Shown one piece after another: positions 24,618 through 34,951 of a stretch of DNA of 38,423 nucleotides (the first letter of the stretch is position 1; each line of letters opens with the position of its first letter). This stretch comes from Dechloromonas sp. (GTDB taxonomy: Bacteria; Pseudomonadota; Gammaproteobacteria; Burkholderiales; Rhodocyclaceae). Where the stretch lies: the NCBI GenBank assembly GCA_017302355.1, contig JAFLDQ010000013.1:1-38423 (forward strand), given 5' to 3'. A program made the position numbers and the translations under genes. The notes under the pieces were generated by a model. That model saw only the letters and a program-made list of their open reading frames with translations, did not search any database and was not told the DNA's origin.

Positions 24618-25517
24618 TCAAGGCGTCCGTTGTACCAGCTTTTTCGGCCACAGGCGGCCATCCCGAGCCGCTTCGCCGACGCCTGTCAGCCTGCCGCCGA
24701 CATAGACGCGGATCTTTCCGCCCAAGCCCGCCGGAAGATCGACCGGGTTCCCGTGGCGGAAGCGTTCAGCCGCCTCGCCTTCGAGGAGCGTGGACGGCAA
24801 GGTGCGCAGCAAGGCATCGACCGGTTGCAGGCAAGCTGTCCGTCCCGCTTCGTCGAGAGACTCGAGATGCGCCAGCGTCACGGCAGCGCCCAGATCGAGA
24901 TCGCCGACCCGGGTCCGGCGCAGGCCTGCCAGGTGCGCGCCACAGCCGAGCGCCTGCCCGATGTCGGCGGCCAGAACGCGGATGTAGGTGCCCTTGCTGC
25001 AGGCGACCCGCAAGTGCAGGCGATCGCCGCCGAAGCCCAGGCAGTCGATGGCATGGATGACGACCGCCCGCGGTTCCCGCTCGACTTCGATTCCCTGGCG
25101 CGCGAGTTCATACAATGGCCGGCCATGGCGCTTGAGCGCCGAGTGCATCGGCGGGATCTGCAGGATGGGGCCGATGAATTGCCGCAGGACCCCGAAAATC
25201 TCGCCCTCGGAGACGTCGACCGCGGCAGTGGCGGTCACCACGCCGTCGCTATCGCCGGAATCGGTGGTCATGCCCAGCCGGATCATGGCTTCGTAGGTCT
25301 TGTCGGCATCGAGCAGATCGGCCGAAAACTTGGTCGCCTCGCCGAAACACAACGGCAAGAGACCGCTGGCCAGCGGGTCGAGAGTCCCGGTGTGGCCCCC
25401 CTTGGCCGCCGAAAACAGGCGGCGCGCCTTTTGCAGTGCGTCGTTGGAAGTCAGACCGCACGGCTTGTCGAGCAGGAGTACGCCATCGACCTGCTTCCAG
25501 GTCTTTCTGACTTGCAT
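24618..25517 (-). CDS. truB: tRNA pseudouridine(55) synthase
   Basis: A 299-residue TruB that makes pseudouridine 55 in the T-loop of tRNAs and acts as a tRNA folding chaperone. The N-terminal block VDGVLLLDKPCGLTSNDAL and the catalytic GGHTGTLDPLASGLLPLC (Asp in TLDPLA) are intact. MIRLGMTTDSGDSDG, SALKRHGRPLYELARQG and SKGTYIRVLAADIG (the last two motifs of the family) follow, and a PUA-like tail ends the protein. It starts 7 bp after rbfA in the nusA-infB operon order usual for proteobacteria. Confidence 0.96.
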   Translation of the reverse strand: MQVRKTWKQVDGVLLLDKPCGLTSNDALQKARRLFSAAKGGHTGTLDPLASGLLPLCFGEATKFSADLLDADKTYEAMIRLGMTTDSGDSDGVVTATAAVDVSEGEIFGVLRQFIGPILQIPPMHSALKRHGRPLYELARQGIEVEREPRAVVIHAIDCLGFGGDRLHLRVACSKGTYIRVLAADIGQALGCGAHLAGLRRTRVGDLDLGAAVTLAHLESLDEAGRTACLQPVDALLRTLPSTLLEGEAAERFRHGNPVDLPAGLGGKIRVYVGGRLTGVGEAARDGRLWPKKLVQRTP

Positions 25518-25524
25518 GCGCGCC

Positions 25525-25896
25525 CTATTCCCCGGGCGTCTGGTCGCTCAACGCGTTCGCCTGGTCGATCAGGTGCGAGAGGCTGATGCCATGCTCGATC
25601 GAGTTGTCGTAGACGAAATGCAGTTCGGGCAGCGTGTGGATGTGGATTCGCCGGCCAAGTTCGCGGCGCAGAAAGCCCGAGGCGCGCTTGAGGCCACGTT
25701 CGATCTCTTCCAGATGTTCGTGATCGAGCGTCAAAAAGAACACCTTGGCGTGCGCGTAATCCGGCGTCAGTTCGACCGCCGTCAGGCTGATCATGCCGAC
25801 CCGCGGATCCTTGAGTTCGCTGCGAATCAGGTCGGCGAGGTCGCGGCGCACCTGCTCGGCGACCCGATCGCTGCGCTGAAAACCGGACTTCTTCAT
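25525..25896 (-). CDS. rbfA: 30S ribosome-binding factor RbfA
   Basis: A 123-residue KH-like protein required for 16S rRNA 5'-end maturation. Recognisable parts are [46 protein letters not shown] and the [20 protein letters not shown] segment near the C terminus. The ATG overlaps the infB stop as ATGA, which sets the start at MKKSGFQR; the frame runs open upstream inside infB, but that part is a shadow. It lies in the rimP-nusA-infB-rbfA-truB operon. Confidence 0.95.
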   Translation of the reverse strand: MKKSGFQRSDRVAEQVRRDLADLIRSELKDPRVGMISLTAVELTPDYAHAKVFFLTLDHEHLEEIERGLKRASGFLRRELGRRIHIHTLPELHFVYDNSIEHGISLSHLIDQANALSDQTPGE

Positions 25897-28562
25897 TTCA
25901 ATGTGCGCGCCACTTCCTGGATTTCGTACACTTCGAGATGGTCGCCTTCCTGGATATCGTTGTTGTTCCTGAGCGACAGGCCGCACTCGAAGTTGCTGCG
26001 CACTTCCCTGACGTCGTCCTTGAAACGCTTGAGCGACTCGAGTTCGCCATCCCACTGGACGACATGGTTGCGCAGCAGGCGAATGCGGGAATTGCGCTTG
26101 ACGACCCCTTCCAGCACGTAGCAGCCGGCAATGGCGCCCACCTTGGAGACATTGAAGACCTGACGGATCTCGACCAGACCGATGATCTGCTCGCGCCTCT
26201 CCGGCGCCAGCATGCCGGAAAGCGCGGCCTTGACGTCGTCGACCGCGTCGTAGATCACGTTGTAGTAACGGATGTCGACCCCGAAAGTCTCGGCCAACTT
26301 GCGCGAATTGGCATCGGCCCGGGTGTTGAAGCCGATGATGACCGCATTGGAAGCCTGCGCCAGATTGACATCGGACTCGCTGATGCCACCGACGGCGCCG
26401 TGGATGATCTGCACCCGGACTTCGTCGTTCGACAGCTTGGCCAGCGTCTGCACCAGCGCCTCCTGCGAACCCTGCACGTCGGCCTTGACAATGAGCGGCA
26501 GGGTCTTGACCTCGCCTTCCTTCATCTGCTCGAACATGTTCTCGAGCTTGGCAGCCTGCTGCTTCGCCAGCTTGACATCGCGGAACTTGCCCTGGCGGAA
26601 CAAGGCGATTTCGCGCGCCTTCTTCTCATCCGAGAGAACGATCGCCTCTTCACCGGCCGCCGGCACATCCGACAGACCGAGAATTTCCACCGGGATCGAC
26701 GGGCCGGCCTGGCTGATCGCCTTGCCGTTCTCGTCCAGCATGGCCCGGACCCGCCCCGAAACCTGACCGGCGAGCACGACATCGCCGCGCTTCAAGGTTC
26801 CCGACAGGACCAGCATCGTCGCCACGGCGCCGCGGCCCTTGTCGAGACGCGCTTCAATGATGAGGCCCTTGGCTGGGGCGTCCTTCTGCGCGGCCAGCTC
26901 GAGGACTTCCGCCTGCAGCAGCACCTGCTCGAGCAGTTCGTCGATGCCGATCCCCTTCTTCGCCGAAACCAGCACGAACGGCGAATCGCCGCCGTATTCC
27001 TCGGGAATGACGCCTTCGGCGACGAGTTCCTGCTTGACCCGGTCCGGGTTGGCTTCAGGCTTGTCGATCTTGTTGACCGCGACGACCAGCGGCACGCCGG
27101 CCGCCTTGGCGTGGTGAATCGCCTCCCGGGTCTGCGGCATCACGCCATCGTCGGCGGCGACCACCAGGATGACGATGTCGGTCGCCTTGGCGCCGCGCGC
27201 GCGCATCGCCGTGAACGCCTCGTGACCCGGCGTATCGAGGAAGGTCACCATGCCGCGGGCGGTCTGGACGTGATAGGCGCCGATATGCTGGGTGATGCCG
27301 CCGGCCTCGCCCGCCGCCACCTTGGCGCGGCGGATGTGGTCGAGCAGCGAGGTCTTGCCGTGGTCGACGTGGCCCATGACGGTGACCACCGGCGCCCGCG
27401 GCTCCAGCGGCACATCCTTGTGCGCGGCGGACTCCTCGAGGAAGGCATCGGGATCGTCGAGCTTGGCGGCAAGCGCCTTGTGGCCCATTTCCTCGACCAC
27501 GATCATCGCCGTTTCCTGGTCGAGCACCTGGTTGATGGTGACCATCGACCCCATCTTCATCATCACCTTGATGACTTCGATGGCCTTCACCGCCATCTTG
27601 TGCGCGAGATCGGACACCGAAATGGTTTCGGGAACGTGGATCTCGCGGACAATGATTTCGGTCGGCGCCTGGAAGCTGCCCTGACCCTCGTCCGCGGCGT
27701 GGCCATGCTTCCGGTGGCCGTGCCGGCCGCTCTTCCACGAACTCCCGGGATCGGCCGAGCGCGTCTTGATACCCGGCTTCTTGCGACTGTCGTCGGGACG
27801 GCCGTTGCCGCCCTTCTTGGCATCCTTGCCCGGCGCCTCGGGCTTCTTGTGCAGCGTCGTCCCCTTCTCCGGCGCCCCTTCCTGCGCCTTCGCCTGGGCC
27901 GCGGCCTGCTGCGTCGCCTGCCCGGCCAGCCTCGCGGCCTCGGCCGCCGCGTCGGCCTGCTGGCGCATGCGGGCCAGTTCGGCTTCGCGCGCCAGCTTTG
28001 CCTTCAACTCCCGCTCCTGAATCTCGCGCAACTGGCTGTAGCGACGATCCTGCTCCTCGCGGGAGCGCAATTCACCCTGGCCGATCACCGACGCCAGCGT
28101 GACCGCCGGTTGCGGCGTCACCTCAGGAGGCGCCTCGACCACCGGCGCCTTCTCGATAACCGGCGCAACCTCGACGACCGACGCAACCTCGACGACGGGC
28201 AGAACCGCCGGCTCTTCGGCCGCCGCGCCCGCGGCCTCGACGACCGGCTCGACGACATGATCGCCCGCTTCGCGCTTGATCAGGACACGCTTCTTGCGCA
28301 CCTCGACCTGAACCGTCCGGGCGCGGCCATGCGAATCGGTCGCCTTGAATTCCGACGTCTGCTTGCGGGTCAGCGTGATCCTGGTCTTTGAATCGTCGCC
28401 ATGCGCGCGGCGCAGGTAATCGAGCAGTTTGGCCTTGTCCTGATCGGTCAGCGCATCGCTGCTCTCCCTGGTGCCGACGCCGGCCCTCCCCAGTTGCTCG
28501 AGCAGGGCCGACACCGGCATCTTGAGTTCTGCGGCAAATTGCGAAACGGTTGTTGCAGTCAT
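25893..28562 (-). CDS. infB: Translation initiation factor IF-2
   Basis: An 889-residue IF-2. The N-terminal IF2_N domain ([19 protein letters not shown]) is followed by a long low-complexity charged and Ala/Pro/Val-rich linker, including a run of repeated VVE(V/A)-type units, to about residue 300. The GTPase domain has G1 [28 protein letters not shown] and NKIDKPEA. Domains II-IV follow, ending in the C1/C2 part that binds fMet-tRNA. I use the ATG giving MTATTVSQF, which has GGGAGG upstream, instead of an upstream GTG. It lies 17 bp after nusA. Confidence 0.97.
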   Translation of the reverse strand: MTATTVSQFAAELKMPVSALLEQLGRAGVGTRESSDALTDQDKAKLLDYLRRAHGDDSKTRITLTRKQTSEFKATDSHGRARTVQVEVRKKRVLIKREAGDHVVEPVVEAAGAAAEEPAVLPVVEVASVVEVAPVIEKAPVVEAPPEVTPQPAVTLASVIGQGELRSREEQDRRYSQLREIQERELKAKLAREAELARMRQQADAAAEAARLAGQATQQAAAQAKAQEGAPEKGTTLHKKPEAPGKDAKKGGNGRPDDSRKKPGIKTRSADPGSSWKSGRHGHRKHGHAADEGQGSFQAPTEIIVREIHVPETISVSDLAHKMAVKAIEVIKVMMKMGSMVTINQVLDQETAMIVVEEMGHKALAAKLDDPDAFLEESAAHKDVPLEPRAPVVTVMGHVDHGKTSLLDHIRRAKVAAGEAGGITQHIGAYHVQTARGMVTFLDTPGHEAFTAMRARGAKATDIVILVVAADDGVMPQTREAIHHAKAAGVPLVVAVNKIDKPEANPDRVKQELVAEGVIPEEYGGDSPFVLVSAKKGIGIDELLEQVLLQAEVLELAAQKDAPAKGLIIEARLDKGRGAVATMLVLSGTLKRGDVVLAGQVSGRVRAMLDENGKAISQAGPSIPVEILGLSDVPAAGEEAIVLSDEKKAREIALFRQGKFRDVKLAKQQAAKLENMFEQMKEGEVKTLPLIVKADVQGSQEALVQTLAKLSNDEVRVQIIHGAVGGISESDVNLAQASNAVIIGFNTRADANSRKLAETFGVDIRYYNVIYDAVDDVKAALSGMLAPERREQIIGLVEIRQVFNVSKVGAIAGCYVLEGVVKRNSRIRLLRNHVVQWDGELESLKRFKDDVREVRSNFECGLSLRNNNDIQEGDHLEVYEIQEVARTLK

Positions 28563-28579
28563 GCTGGCTACCCTCCCGC

Positions 28580-30052
28580 TCACTCGAACCAGTGAGCACG
28601 CGCCTTCAAAATGATTTCCTTGGCACGCTGTTCATCGATGCCGGTCAATTCGACGAGTTCATCAACCGCCAGTTCGGCGAGATCATCGCGACTCTTGATT
28701 CCCTTGCCGGCCAGCCTGGCCGCCAGTTCACGGGGCATTCCATCGAGCGTCAGCAGGTCGTCGGCAACGCCTTCGAACTGCTCTTCGTTGGCGATGGCCT
28801 CGGTCAGCAGGACATTACGCGCCCGGTTGCGCAACTCATTGACGATGTCTTCATCCAGGCCCTCGATTTCGAGCATCTCGGCCAGAGGAACGTAGGCGAC
28901 CTCCTCGAGCGTCGAGAAACCCTCCCCGATCAGCAGATCCGCCAGTTCCTCGTCGATGTCCAGCTTTTCCATGAAAGTGACGCGGGTTACCGCGTATTCC
29001 GCCTCCGAGCGTTTGACCGATTCGTCCTGCGTCATCAGGTTGATCGTCCAGCCGGTCAGTTCCGAGGCCAGGCGAACGTTCTGGCCGTTGCGGCCGATGG
29101 CGATGGCGAGGTTGTCCTCGTCGACCACGACGTCCATGGCGTGCTTCTCCTCATCGACGACGATGGAGGAAACCTCCGCCGGCGACAGCGCGCCGACGAC
29201 GAATTGCGCCGGATCGGCCGACCACAGCACGATGTCGATGTTCTCGCCGCCAATCTCGTTGCGCACCGCGGTGACGCGCGACCCGCGCAGGCCGACGCAG
29301 GTGCCGATCGGGTCAACCCGCGGGTCGTTGGACTTGACGGCGATCTTGGCGCGCAGGCCGGGATCGCGGGCACACGCCTTGAGTTCCATGAGGCCGTCGG
29401 AGATTTCCGGCACTTCCAGGTCGAACAGCTTGATGACGAATTCCGGCGCGGTGCGCGACAGGATGATCTGCGGGCCGCGCGCACTGCGGTCGATGCGCAG
29501 GAGATAGGCGCGGACGCGGTCGCCGATCCGCAGGTTTTCCTTGGGGATCATCTGGTCGCGCGGCAGCACCGCCTCGATCTTGCCCGCCTCGATGATCGCG
29601 TTGCCCCTTTCCATGCGCTTGATGGTGCCATAGACGATGTGCTCGCCGCGCTCGAGGAAGTCGGCGAGGATCTGCTCGCGCTCGGCATCGCGGATCTTCT
29701 GCAGGATGACCTGCTTGGCCGCCTGCGCGCCGATGCGCCCGAAGTCGATCGGCTCCAGCGGCTCCTCCAGCGAATCGCCCGCCTCGACTTCCGGATCGTC
29801 CTGGCGCGCCTCGGAAAGCGGCACCTCGAGGTATTCATTGACGTACTGGTCGTCGGGGACCACCTGCCAGCGACGGAAGGACTCGTAATTGCCGGTTTCG
29901 CGATCGATCGACACCCGCACATCGGCTTCGTCATGGATGCGCTTCTTGGTCGCCGAAGCCAGCGCCAGTTCCAGGGCGCCAAAGACGATTTCCTTGCCGA
30001 CGTTCTTCTCGCGGGCCAGTGCGTCGACCAGCAGCAAAATTTCACGGCTCAT
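28580..30052 (-). CDS. nusA: Transcription termination/antitermination protein NusA
   Basis: A 490-residue NusA that binds RNA polymerase, controls pausing and termination, and works in antitermination. The N-terminal polymerase-binding domain opens with [18 protein letters not shown]. The S1 domain (about 135-200) includes [20 protein letters not shown], and two KH domains follow ([17 protein letters not shown] and [20 protein letters not shown]). Two acidic helix-hairpin-helix repeats end the protein ([17 protein letters not shown] and [20 protein letters not shown]), as in other proteobacteria. It lies 21 bp after rimP. The leader before rimP contains an intrinsic terminator that NusA itself might influence. 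Confidence 0.97.
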   Translation of the reverse strand: MSREILLLVDALAREKNVGKEIVFGALELALASATKKRIHDEADVRVSIDRETGNYESFRRWQVVPDDQYVNEYLEVPLSEARQDDPEVEAGDSLEEPLEPIDFGRIGAQAAKQVILQKIRDAEREQILADFLERGEHIVYGTIKRMERGNAIIEAGKIEAVLPRDQMIPKENLRIGDRVRAYLLRIDRSARGPQIILSRTAPEFVIKLFDLEVPEISDGLMELKACARDPGLRAKIAVKSNDPRVDPIGTCVGLRGSRVTAVRNEIGGENIDIVLWSADPAQFVVGALSPAEVSSIVVDEEKHAMDVVVDEDNLAIAIGRNGQNVRLASELTGWTINLMTQDESVKRSEAEYAVTRVTFMEKLDIDEELADLLIGEGFSTLEEVAYVPLAEMLEIEGLDEDIVNELRNRARNVLLTEAIANEEQFEGVADDLLTLDGMPRELAARLAGKGIKSRDDLAELAVDELVELTGIDEQRAKEIILKARAHWFE

Positions 30053-30073
30053 GGGCTGAAACCTCCTAGTCCT

Positions 30074-30514
30074 TCAGTCGAATCGCGGCACCAGACGTGC
30101 CCGGTCGATATTATTGAATTCGAGTTCCACGTCATCCTTTTCCAGACGCAGGCCGACCTTGCCCTCCTTGAGACCGAGCAGTTCACCCTGGAAGTTGCGG
30201 CGGCCGTCCTGCGGGATGCGCAGCCTGATCTGGATGTCGTGCCCGGCGAAGCGCGCGAAATCCCCGGCCTTCTTGACGACGCGATCGAGACCCGGCGACG
30301 AGATTTCGAGACGGTCATAATCGACACTCTCGACCTCGAGGAGGCGCGAGAGCTGATTGGACACGCGGGCGCAGTCTTCTACATCGACCCCGTTCTCCTT
30401 GCCCGGCAGGTCGATGAAGACGCGAATGGTCCGGCCACGGGGCGACATCTCGATATCGACGAGTTCATAGCCGAGACCGACCACGGTCGTTTCAAGCAGC
30501 GCGTTTAGATCCAT
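30074..30514 (-). CDS. rimP: Ribosome maturation factor RimP
   Basis: A 146-residue RimP needed for 30S maturation. The N-terminal half has LETTVVGLGYELVDIEMSP, RTIRVFIDLP and VDVEDCARVSNQLSRLLEVE. The junction EISSPGLDRVVKKAGDFARF, highly conserved in the family, precedes the SH3-like C-terminal domain. A GTG two codons upstream is also possible; I take the ATG giving MDLNALLE. No clear Shine-Dalgarno site is visible. It is the first gene of the nusA-infB operon and sits just after an intrinsic terminator. Confidence 0.93.
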   Translation of the reverse strand: MDLNALLETTVVGLGYELVDIEMSPRGRTIRVFIDLPGKENGVDVEDCARVSNQLSRLLEVESVDYDRLEISSPGLDRVVKKAGDFARFAGHDIQIRLRIPQDGRRNFQGELLGLKEGKVGLRLEKDDVELEFNNIDRARLVPRFD

Positions 30515-30524
30515 AGCCACAAAT

Positions 30525-30546
30525 AAAAAATGGGCGAAACGCCCAT
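30525..30546 (-). terminator. Intrinsic terminator between rluB and rimP (possible attenuator)
   Basis: On the minus strand ATGGGCG-TTT-CGCCCAT is a 7-bp stem with a 3-base loop followed by TTTTT-ATTT. It ends 11 bp before the rimP start. Because a good promoter lies just upstream (30597-30625), transcripts into rimP-nusA from that promoter would have to pass it. A second hairpin with stem CCCGTCG/CGGCGGG and loop TTTC (30563-30580) lies between the two. Confidence 0.85.
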
Positions 30547-30596
30547 CTCACGGAAAAGATGCCCCGCCGGAAACGACGGGAGGAACAAACCGGGGG

Positions 30597-30625
30597 ATTA
30601 TAACGGGTTTGCTCGCCCCGGTAAA
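30597..30625 (-). promoter_or_regulatory. Sigma-70 promoter for the rimP-nusA-infB operon
   Basis: On the minus strand TTTACC (30620-30625), a 17-bp spacer and a perfect TATAAT (30597-30602) form a promoter overlapping the rluB stop codon. Initiation near 30590 gives a leader of roughly 75 nt to rimP, containing two hairpins. Confidence 0.6.
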
Positions 30626-31662
30626 TCGGTCTGCGAGACTTTTGCACCGTCCCGCGGCGCCGCCGGCTTGTTCGCTTTCCCCAGTTGGCCCTGGAAAGCC
30701 CTGACTTCGCCCTCCTCCAGTTCGCGCACCTGGCCCCGCTTGAGCTGCGGCGGCAGGGCGAACGGGCCGTAGCGAATCCGGATCAGACGGCTCACCGTGC
30801 ACCCGACCGCCTCGAACATGCGGCGCACCTCGCGGTTGCGCCCTTCGAACAGGGTCACGCGAACCCAGCGGTTGGCCCCCTCGCCCCCGGCTTCCTCGAT
30901 GCTGGCGAAGCTGGCGGGACCATCCTCGAGATCGACACCGTCGAGCAGGCGCTGCTGCGTTTCGCGCGTCAGTTCCCCGAGAACGCGCACCGCGTACTCG
31001 CGGACCAGTTCCGAGCTCGGGTGCATCAGCTGGTTGGCCAGCTCGCCCGAGGTGGTGAACAGCAGCAGGCCGGAGGTATTGATGTCGAGCCGCCCGACGG
31101 CGATCCAGCGGCCGCCGCGGATGCGCGGTAGCGCGGCGAACACCGAAGGCCGACCCTCGGGATCGTCGCGCGAGACGATTTCGCCTTCCGGTTTGTGGTA
31201 CATGACGACGCGCGGCGTCTTGGTCGTCGTGAAGCGGACATTCACCAGACGGCCGCCGATCTTGATCTTGTCGGTCGGCGCCACGCTCTGCCCCAGCCGG
31301 GCGGTCACGCCATTGACGCTGATCCGGCCGGCGGCGATCCACTCCTCCATCTCGCGGCGCGAACCGATGCCGGCCTGCGCCAGCACCTTCTGCAGACGTT
31401 CCGGCCGGGCTTCGGCCAGCGGCCGGCCATCGCGGGCAATGCCGCCGCGATTCGCCCGCCCTCCCGTATTGGGGGCCGGCTTGCGGCGCGGCGCGCCCTT
31501 CCCCGGCGTGGCAGCACCACGCGCCGCGGGCGCCCTGGCGACCTTCGCCGCCCTGGCCGGAGCGCCATCTCTTTGGGGACGGGTGCGGTCGACCGCGTTT
31601 TCCCGGCGATTTTCCGAACCTGCCGACGGCGATGGACGGGAAGGCGTGCGTTTAGTTTTCAT
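30598..31662 (-). CDS. rluB: 23S rRNA pseudouridine(2605) synthase
   Basis: A 354-residue RsuA/RluB-family pseudouridine synthase acting on 23S rRNA. A basic, Ala/Pro/Arg-rich N-terminal extension (about 80 residues) precedes an S4 RNA-binding domain ([20 protein letters not shown]). The catalytic core follows, with [20 protein letters not shown] and the catalytic aspartate in [20 protein letters not shown], then the family block [15 protein letters not shown]. The start is the ATG overlapping scpB by 11 bp; the upstream open frame is a scpB shadow. RluB rather than RluE or RsuA is chosen from the length and S4 domain and from the scpAB-rluB order common in betaproteobacteria. Confidence 0.9.
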   Translation of the reverse strand: MKTKRTPSRPSPSAGSENRRENAVDRTRPQRDGAPARAAKVARAPAARGAATPGKGAPRRKPAPNTGGRANRGGIARDGRPLAEARPERLQKVLAQAGIGSRREMEEWIAAGRISVNGVTARLGQSVAPTDKIKIGGRLVNVRFTTTKTPRVVMYHKPEGEIVSRDDPEGRPSVFAALPRIRGGRWIAVGRLDINTSGLLLFTTSGELANQLMHPSSELVREYAVRVLGELTRETQQRLLDGVDLEDGPASFASIEEAGGEGANRWVRVTLFEGRNREVRRMFEAVGCTVSRLIRIRYGPFALPPQLKRGQVRELEEGEVRAFQGQLGKANKPAAPRDGAKVSQTDLPGRANPL

Positions 31663-32194
31663 GATCGGGTTCCAGTGTCTGACTGATCTGTTCGAGCGGC
31701 GGCAGCTCGCTGACGCTGCGCAGCCCGAGATCGTCGAGAAATTTCTTCGTCGTCGCGAACAGCGCCGGCCTGCCGGGCGTGTCGCGATGACCGACGACAT
31801 CGATCCAGCCGCGCTCCTCAAGCGTCTTGACGACATTCGTATTGACGGCGACGCCGCGGATCTCCTCGATGTCGCCGCGCGTCACCGGCTGCCGGTAGGC
31901 GATGATGGCCAGCGTCTCCAGCATCGCCCGCGAGTATTTCGGCGGCTTTTCGGGGTTCAGCCGCTCGAGGTAAGGAAGGAATTCGGCACGCGTCCGGAAG
32001 CGCCAGCCCGAGGCGAGCTGGATCAGCTCGACCGGCCGCTCGGCCCATTCCTCGCGCAGCTCGTCGAGCAGCCTGCGCAGAACGTCGGGCGCCAGTTCCT
32101 CGTCGAACATCTTGCGCAGCTCGAGCGGCGTCATCGGCTCACGGGCAGCGAGCAATGCCGCTTCAAGCACTTTCTTGACCAGACTCGCTTCCAC
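31652..32194 (-). CDS. scpB: Segregation and condensation protein B
   Basis: A 180-residue ScpB, the winged-helix kleisin-interacting subunit of the SMC-ScpAB condensin. The family blocks are [60 protein letters not shown] and [20 protein letters not shown], then [20 protein letters not shown]. It appears to start with GTG at 32194, inside the end of scpA (32-bp overlap), implying translational coupling. No SMC gene lies in the window. Confidence 0.93.
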   Translation of the reverse strand: MEASLVKKVLEAALLAAREPMTPLELRKMFDEELAPDVLRRLLDELREEWAERPVELIQLASGWRFRTRAEFLPYLERLNPEKPPKYSRAMLETLAIIAYRQPVTRGDIEEIRGVAVNTNVVKTLEERGWIDVVGHRDTPGRPALFATTKKFLDDLGLRSVSELPPLEQISQTLEPDHEN

Positions 32195-33008
32195 CTTGAT
32201 GCACTCGCAGGTAAATCGGCTGAAACGCCTCGGATTGACTGAATTCGACCAGCTTTTCGCGGGCCAGCTCGAGCATCGCCAGGAAATGCACGACCAGTCC
32301 GGGCACCCCCATGCCCGGATCGAACATCGTTTCGAACTGCACGAAACCGCCGCGCTCGCGCAAGACCCGGAGAATGATCCCCATGTGCTCGCGCACCGAC
32401 AGTTCCTCGCGGCCGATCCGGTGATGCTTGTTCAGGCTGGCCTGGCGCACGACGGCCAGCCAGGCCAGCCGGAGATCCTCGAGCGACACCTCGGGCAAGC
32501 GGACGTACAGCGACTTCTCGACCAGCGTCTCGACCCAGAAGAACTCGCGCTCGGCCTGCGGCAGCTCGTTGAGCCTGACCCCGGCCAGCTTCATCTGCTC
32601 GTATTCCATCAGGCGACGGACGAGCTCGGCGCGCGGATCCTCCGCCTCGTCGCCGGCGCCCGCCTTCGGGCGCGGCAACAGCATGCGCGACTTGATCTCG
32701 ATCAGCATCGCCGCCATCACCAAGTAATCGGCGGCCAGTTCGAGGTTGCTGGCGCGCATGCTCTCGATGTAGTCGAGATACTGGCGGGTCAGTGGCGCCA
32801 TCGGGATGTCGAGAATATCGACGTTGGCCTTGCGGATCAGGTAAAGCAAGAGGTCGAGCGGGCCCTCGAAGGCGTCGAGCATGATCGCCAGCGCATCCGG
32901 CGGGATGTAGAGATCCTGCGGCAATTGCTCGAGCGGCTCACCGTAGATGCGTGCCACCGGCTCGGAAAACGCCTCCCGGGAAAGGTCGACCGCGAGGTCC
33001 ATGTTCAT
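32163..33008 (-). CDS. scpA: Segregation and condensation protein A
   Basis: A 281-residue ScpA (kleisin) that bridges the SMC heads in bacterial condensin. The N-terminal signature is [20 protein letters not shown] followed by [20 protein letters not shown], then [20 protein letters not shown]. The C-terminal winged-helix part contains [20 protein letters not shown]. The frame continues upstream to a TTG at 33038, but the ATG at 33008 (or 33002) is the better start. It is separated from trpS by 73 bp. Confidence 0.92.
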   Translation of the reverse strand: MNMDLAVDLSREAFSEPVARIYGEPLEQLPQDLYIPPDALAIMLDAFEGPLDLLLYLIRKANVDILDIPMAPLTRQYLDYIESMRASNLELAADYLVMAAMLIEIKSRMLLPRPKAGAGDEAEDPRAELVRRLMEYEQMKLAGVRLNELPQAEREFFWVETLVEKSLYVRLPEVSLEDLRLAWLAVVRQASLNKHHRIGREELSVREHMGIILRVLRERGGFVQFETMFDPGMGVPGLVVHFLAMLELAREKLVEFSQSEAFQPIYLRVHQGGSESGQESA

Positions 33009-33081
33009 CCGGCCGGAACGCGGGTCCGGCCCCGGCAAGGCGGGCCGGGTCGGCGGCGGCGCTTCTGCGCCTCCCTGTGCA

Positions 33082-34284
33082 TCAGTGATACTCCAGGCCC
33101 ATCGACTCGCGCACGTCGCGCATCGTCTCGCGGGCGAGCTCGCGCGCCTTCTCGCAGCCGTCGGCGAGGATGTTGCGGATCAGCCCTGGATCATCCAGAT
33201 AGACCTGCGCCCGCTCGCGCATCGGCGCCTGCTCGCGCAGGATGCCGTCGATCACCGGTTGTTTGCAGTCGAGGCAGCCGATGCCGGCGCTGCGGCACCC
33301 GTGCTGCACCCATTCCTTGCACTGCGCATCGGAATAGACCTGGTGCAGCTGCCAGACCGGACACCTGGCCGGCTCCCCGGGGTCGGTGCGGCGCACGCGG
33401 GCGGGGTCGGTCGGCATGCTGCGGACCTTCTTCGTGACCGAGTCCGCGGATTCCCGCAGCGTGATCGTGTTGCCGTATGACTTGGACATCTTCTGCCCGT
33501 CCAGACCCGGCATTTTCGAGGCCTCGGTCAGCAGTGCGCCGGGCTCGGCGAGGATCATCTTGCCGGCGCCTTCGAGAAAGCCGAACAGGCGCTCGCGGTC
33601 GTCCAGCGACAGATGCTGCGTTTCGTCGAGGATGGCTCTGGCCTGCTCGATGGCGTCGCGGTCGCCTTCCTGCTGGAAGCGGACGCGCAGCTCCTCGTAC
33701 AGCCTGGCCCTCTTGCTGCCCAGTTTCCGGACCGCTTCGCGCGCCTTGGCCTCGAAGCCCGGCGCACGGCCATAGAGGTGGTTGAAGCGGCGGGCGATTT
33801 CGCGCGAAAACTCGATGTGCGGCACCTGGTCCTCGCCCACCGGCACCTTGTCGGCGCGGTAGATCAGGATGTCGGCCGCCTGCAGCAGCGGGTAGCCGAG
33901 GAAACCGTAGGTGGACAGATCCTTGTTTTCCAGTTTTTCCTGCTGGTCCTTGTAGGTCGGCACCCGTTCCAGCCAGCCGAGCGGCGTCATCATCGACAGC
34001 AGCAGGTGCAGTTCCGCGTGCTCCGGCACCTTCGACTGGATGAACAGGGTGGCCTGGCCGGGGTCGACCCCGGCCGCCAGCCAGTCGATGACCATCTCCC
34101 AGGTCGCCTGCTCGATGCCTTGCGGATCGTCGTAATGGGTGGTCAGCGCGTGCCAGTCGGCGACGAAGAACAGGCAGGGGTATTCGTGCTGGAGCCGGAC
34201 CCAGTTCTTGAGGACCCCGTGGTAATGGCCGAGGTGCAGCGACCCGGTGGGGCGCATGCCGGAAAGGACACGTTCTGCGTACAT
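33082..34284 (-). CDS. trpS: Tryptophanyl-tRNA synthetase with a 4Fe-4S-type cysteine pattern
   Basis: A 400-residue class Ic synthetase that charges tRNA-Trp. The HIGH-type motif is PTGSLHLGHYHG (residues 12-23) and the KMSKS loop is QKMSKSYGN (about 264-272). It is about 65 residues longer than E. coli TrpRS, with an insertion of roughly 60 residues (about 180-245). After KMSKS there are cysteines at 308, 330, 337 and 340, spaced C-x21-C-x6-C-x2-C. This is close to the C-x22-C-x6-C-x2-C motif that binds a 4Fe-4S cluster in Thermotoga TrpRS. The start is the ATG giving MYAERVLSGM; the longer open frame upstream overlaps the protease gene and is rejected. Confidence 0.95.
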   Translation of the reverse strand: MYAERVLSGMRPTGSLHLGHYHGVLKNWVRLQHEYPCLFFVADWHALTTHYDDPQGIEQATWEMVIDWLAAGVDPGQATLFIQSKVPEHAELHLLLSMMTPLGWLERVPTYKDQQEKLENKDLSTYGFLGYPLLQAADILIYRADKVPVGEDQVPHIEFSREIARRFNHLYGRAPGFEAKAREAVRKLGSKRARLYEELRVRFQQEGDRDAIEQARAILDETQHLSLDDRERLFGFLEGAGKMILAEPGALLTEASKMPGLDGQKMSKSYGNTITLRESADSVTKKVRSMPTDPARVRRTDPGEPARCPVWQLHQVYSDAQCKEWVQHGCRSAGIGCLDCKQPVIDGILREQAPMRERAQVYLDDPGLIRNILADGCEKARELARETMRDVRESMGLEYH

Positions 34285-34292
34285 GGTTGTGA

Positions 34293-34949
34293 TCAGTAAA
34301 GCCCAAAAATCGATTCGATGGCCCGCGCAGCCAGTATCACCAGGGGATTCATGACCGCGCCGAGGATACCGCTGAACAGGAGCAGCAGCAGGATCGGAAA
34401 GCCCCAGCGCTCGATCTTCGCGAATTTCCAGGCCAGTCCGTGCGGCAGCAGGCTGACGGCGATGCGCCCGCCGTCGAGCGGCGGCAGCGGCAGGAGGTTG
34501 AGCACCATCAGCACGCAATTGACGATGATGCCGACCTTGCTCATCTCGGAGAGCGGCAGCGTGAACACGTTGCCCGGCAGCAGCCAGGCCAGCTTGAGCA
34601 TGAAAGCCCAGCAGAAGGCCATGAACAGGTTGGCGCCAGGACCGGCGGCGGCGACCCAGAACATGTCCTGCTTCGGGTTGCGCAAACGGCTGAAATCGAC
34701 CGGCACCGGCTTGGCGTAGCCGAACAGGAAGGTGCCGCCGGAAAACAGCAGGATGGCCGCGGGAATCAGGATGGTGCCGACCGGATCGACATGGCGCAAC
34801 GGGTTGAGGCTGATGCGCCCCATCTGCCAGGCCGTCGGGTCGCCGAAGTGGCGCGCGGCGTACCCGTGCGCCGCCTCGTGCAGGGTGATGGCGAAGATCA
34901 CCGGCAGCGCGGCGATGGCGATGGTCTGGATCAGCGCGTTGATGTCCAT
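34293..34949 (-). CDS. Site-2-protease-like membrane zinc peptidase (M50 family)
   Basis: A 218-residue membrane protein of the M50 type with HEAAH (HExxH zinc motif) in the first transmembrane segment (FAITLHEAAHGYAARHFGD). The second metal-binding block LLPLPPLDGGRI lies near residue 160. Four to five hydrophobic segments are visible. Proteins of this compact form are common beside yciO and trpS in betaproteobacteria; their substrates are generally unknown. It starts 2 bp after the yciO stop and ends 9 bp before the trpS start, so it is part of the PHP-yciO-M50-trpS run. A longer open frame reaching into yciO is a shadow. Confidence 0.9.
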   Translation of the reverse strand: MDINALIQTIAIAALPVIFAITLHEAAHGYAARHFGDPTAWQMGRISLNPLRHVDPVGTILIPAAILLFSGGTFLFGYAKPVPVDFSRLRNPKQDMFWVAAAGPGANLFMAFCWAFMLKLAWLLPGNVFTLPLSEMSKVGIIVNCVLMVLNLLPLPPLDGGRIAVSLLPHGLAWKFAKIERWGFPILLLLLFSGILGAVMNPLVILAARAIESIFGLY

Positions 34950-34951
34950 GT

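Noticed and set aside
25938..28391. 817-codon open frame on the plus strand opposite infB
   Set aside because: Arg/Leu/Asp-rich antisense shadow of infB, with no domain features; infB is intact on the minus strand.
28550..30508. 652-codon open frame on the plus strand opposite nusA and rimP
   Set aside because: Antisense shadow covering two well-recognised genes and their junction.
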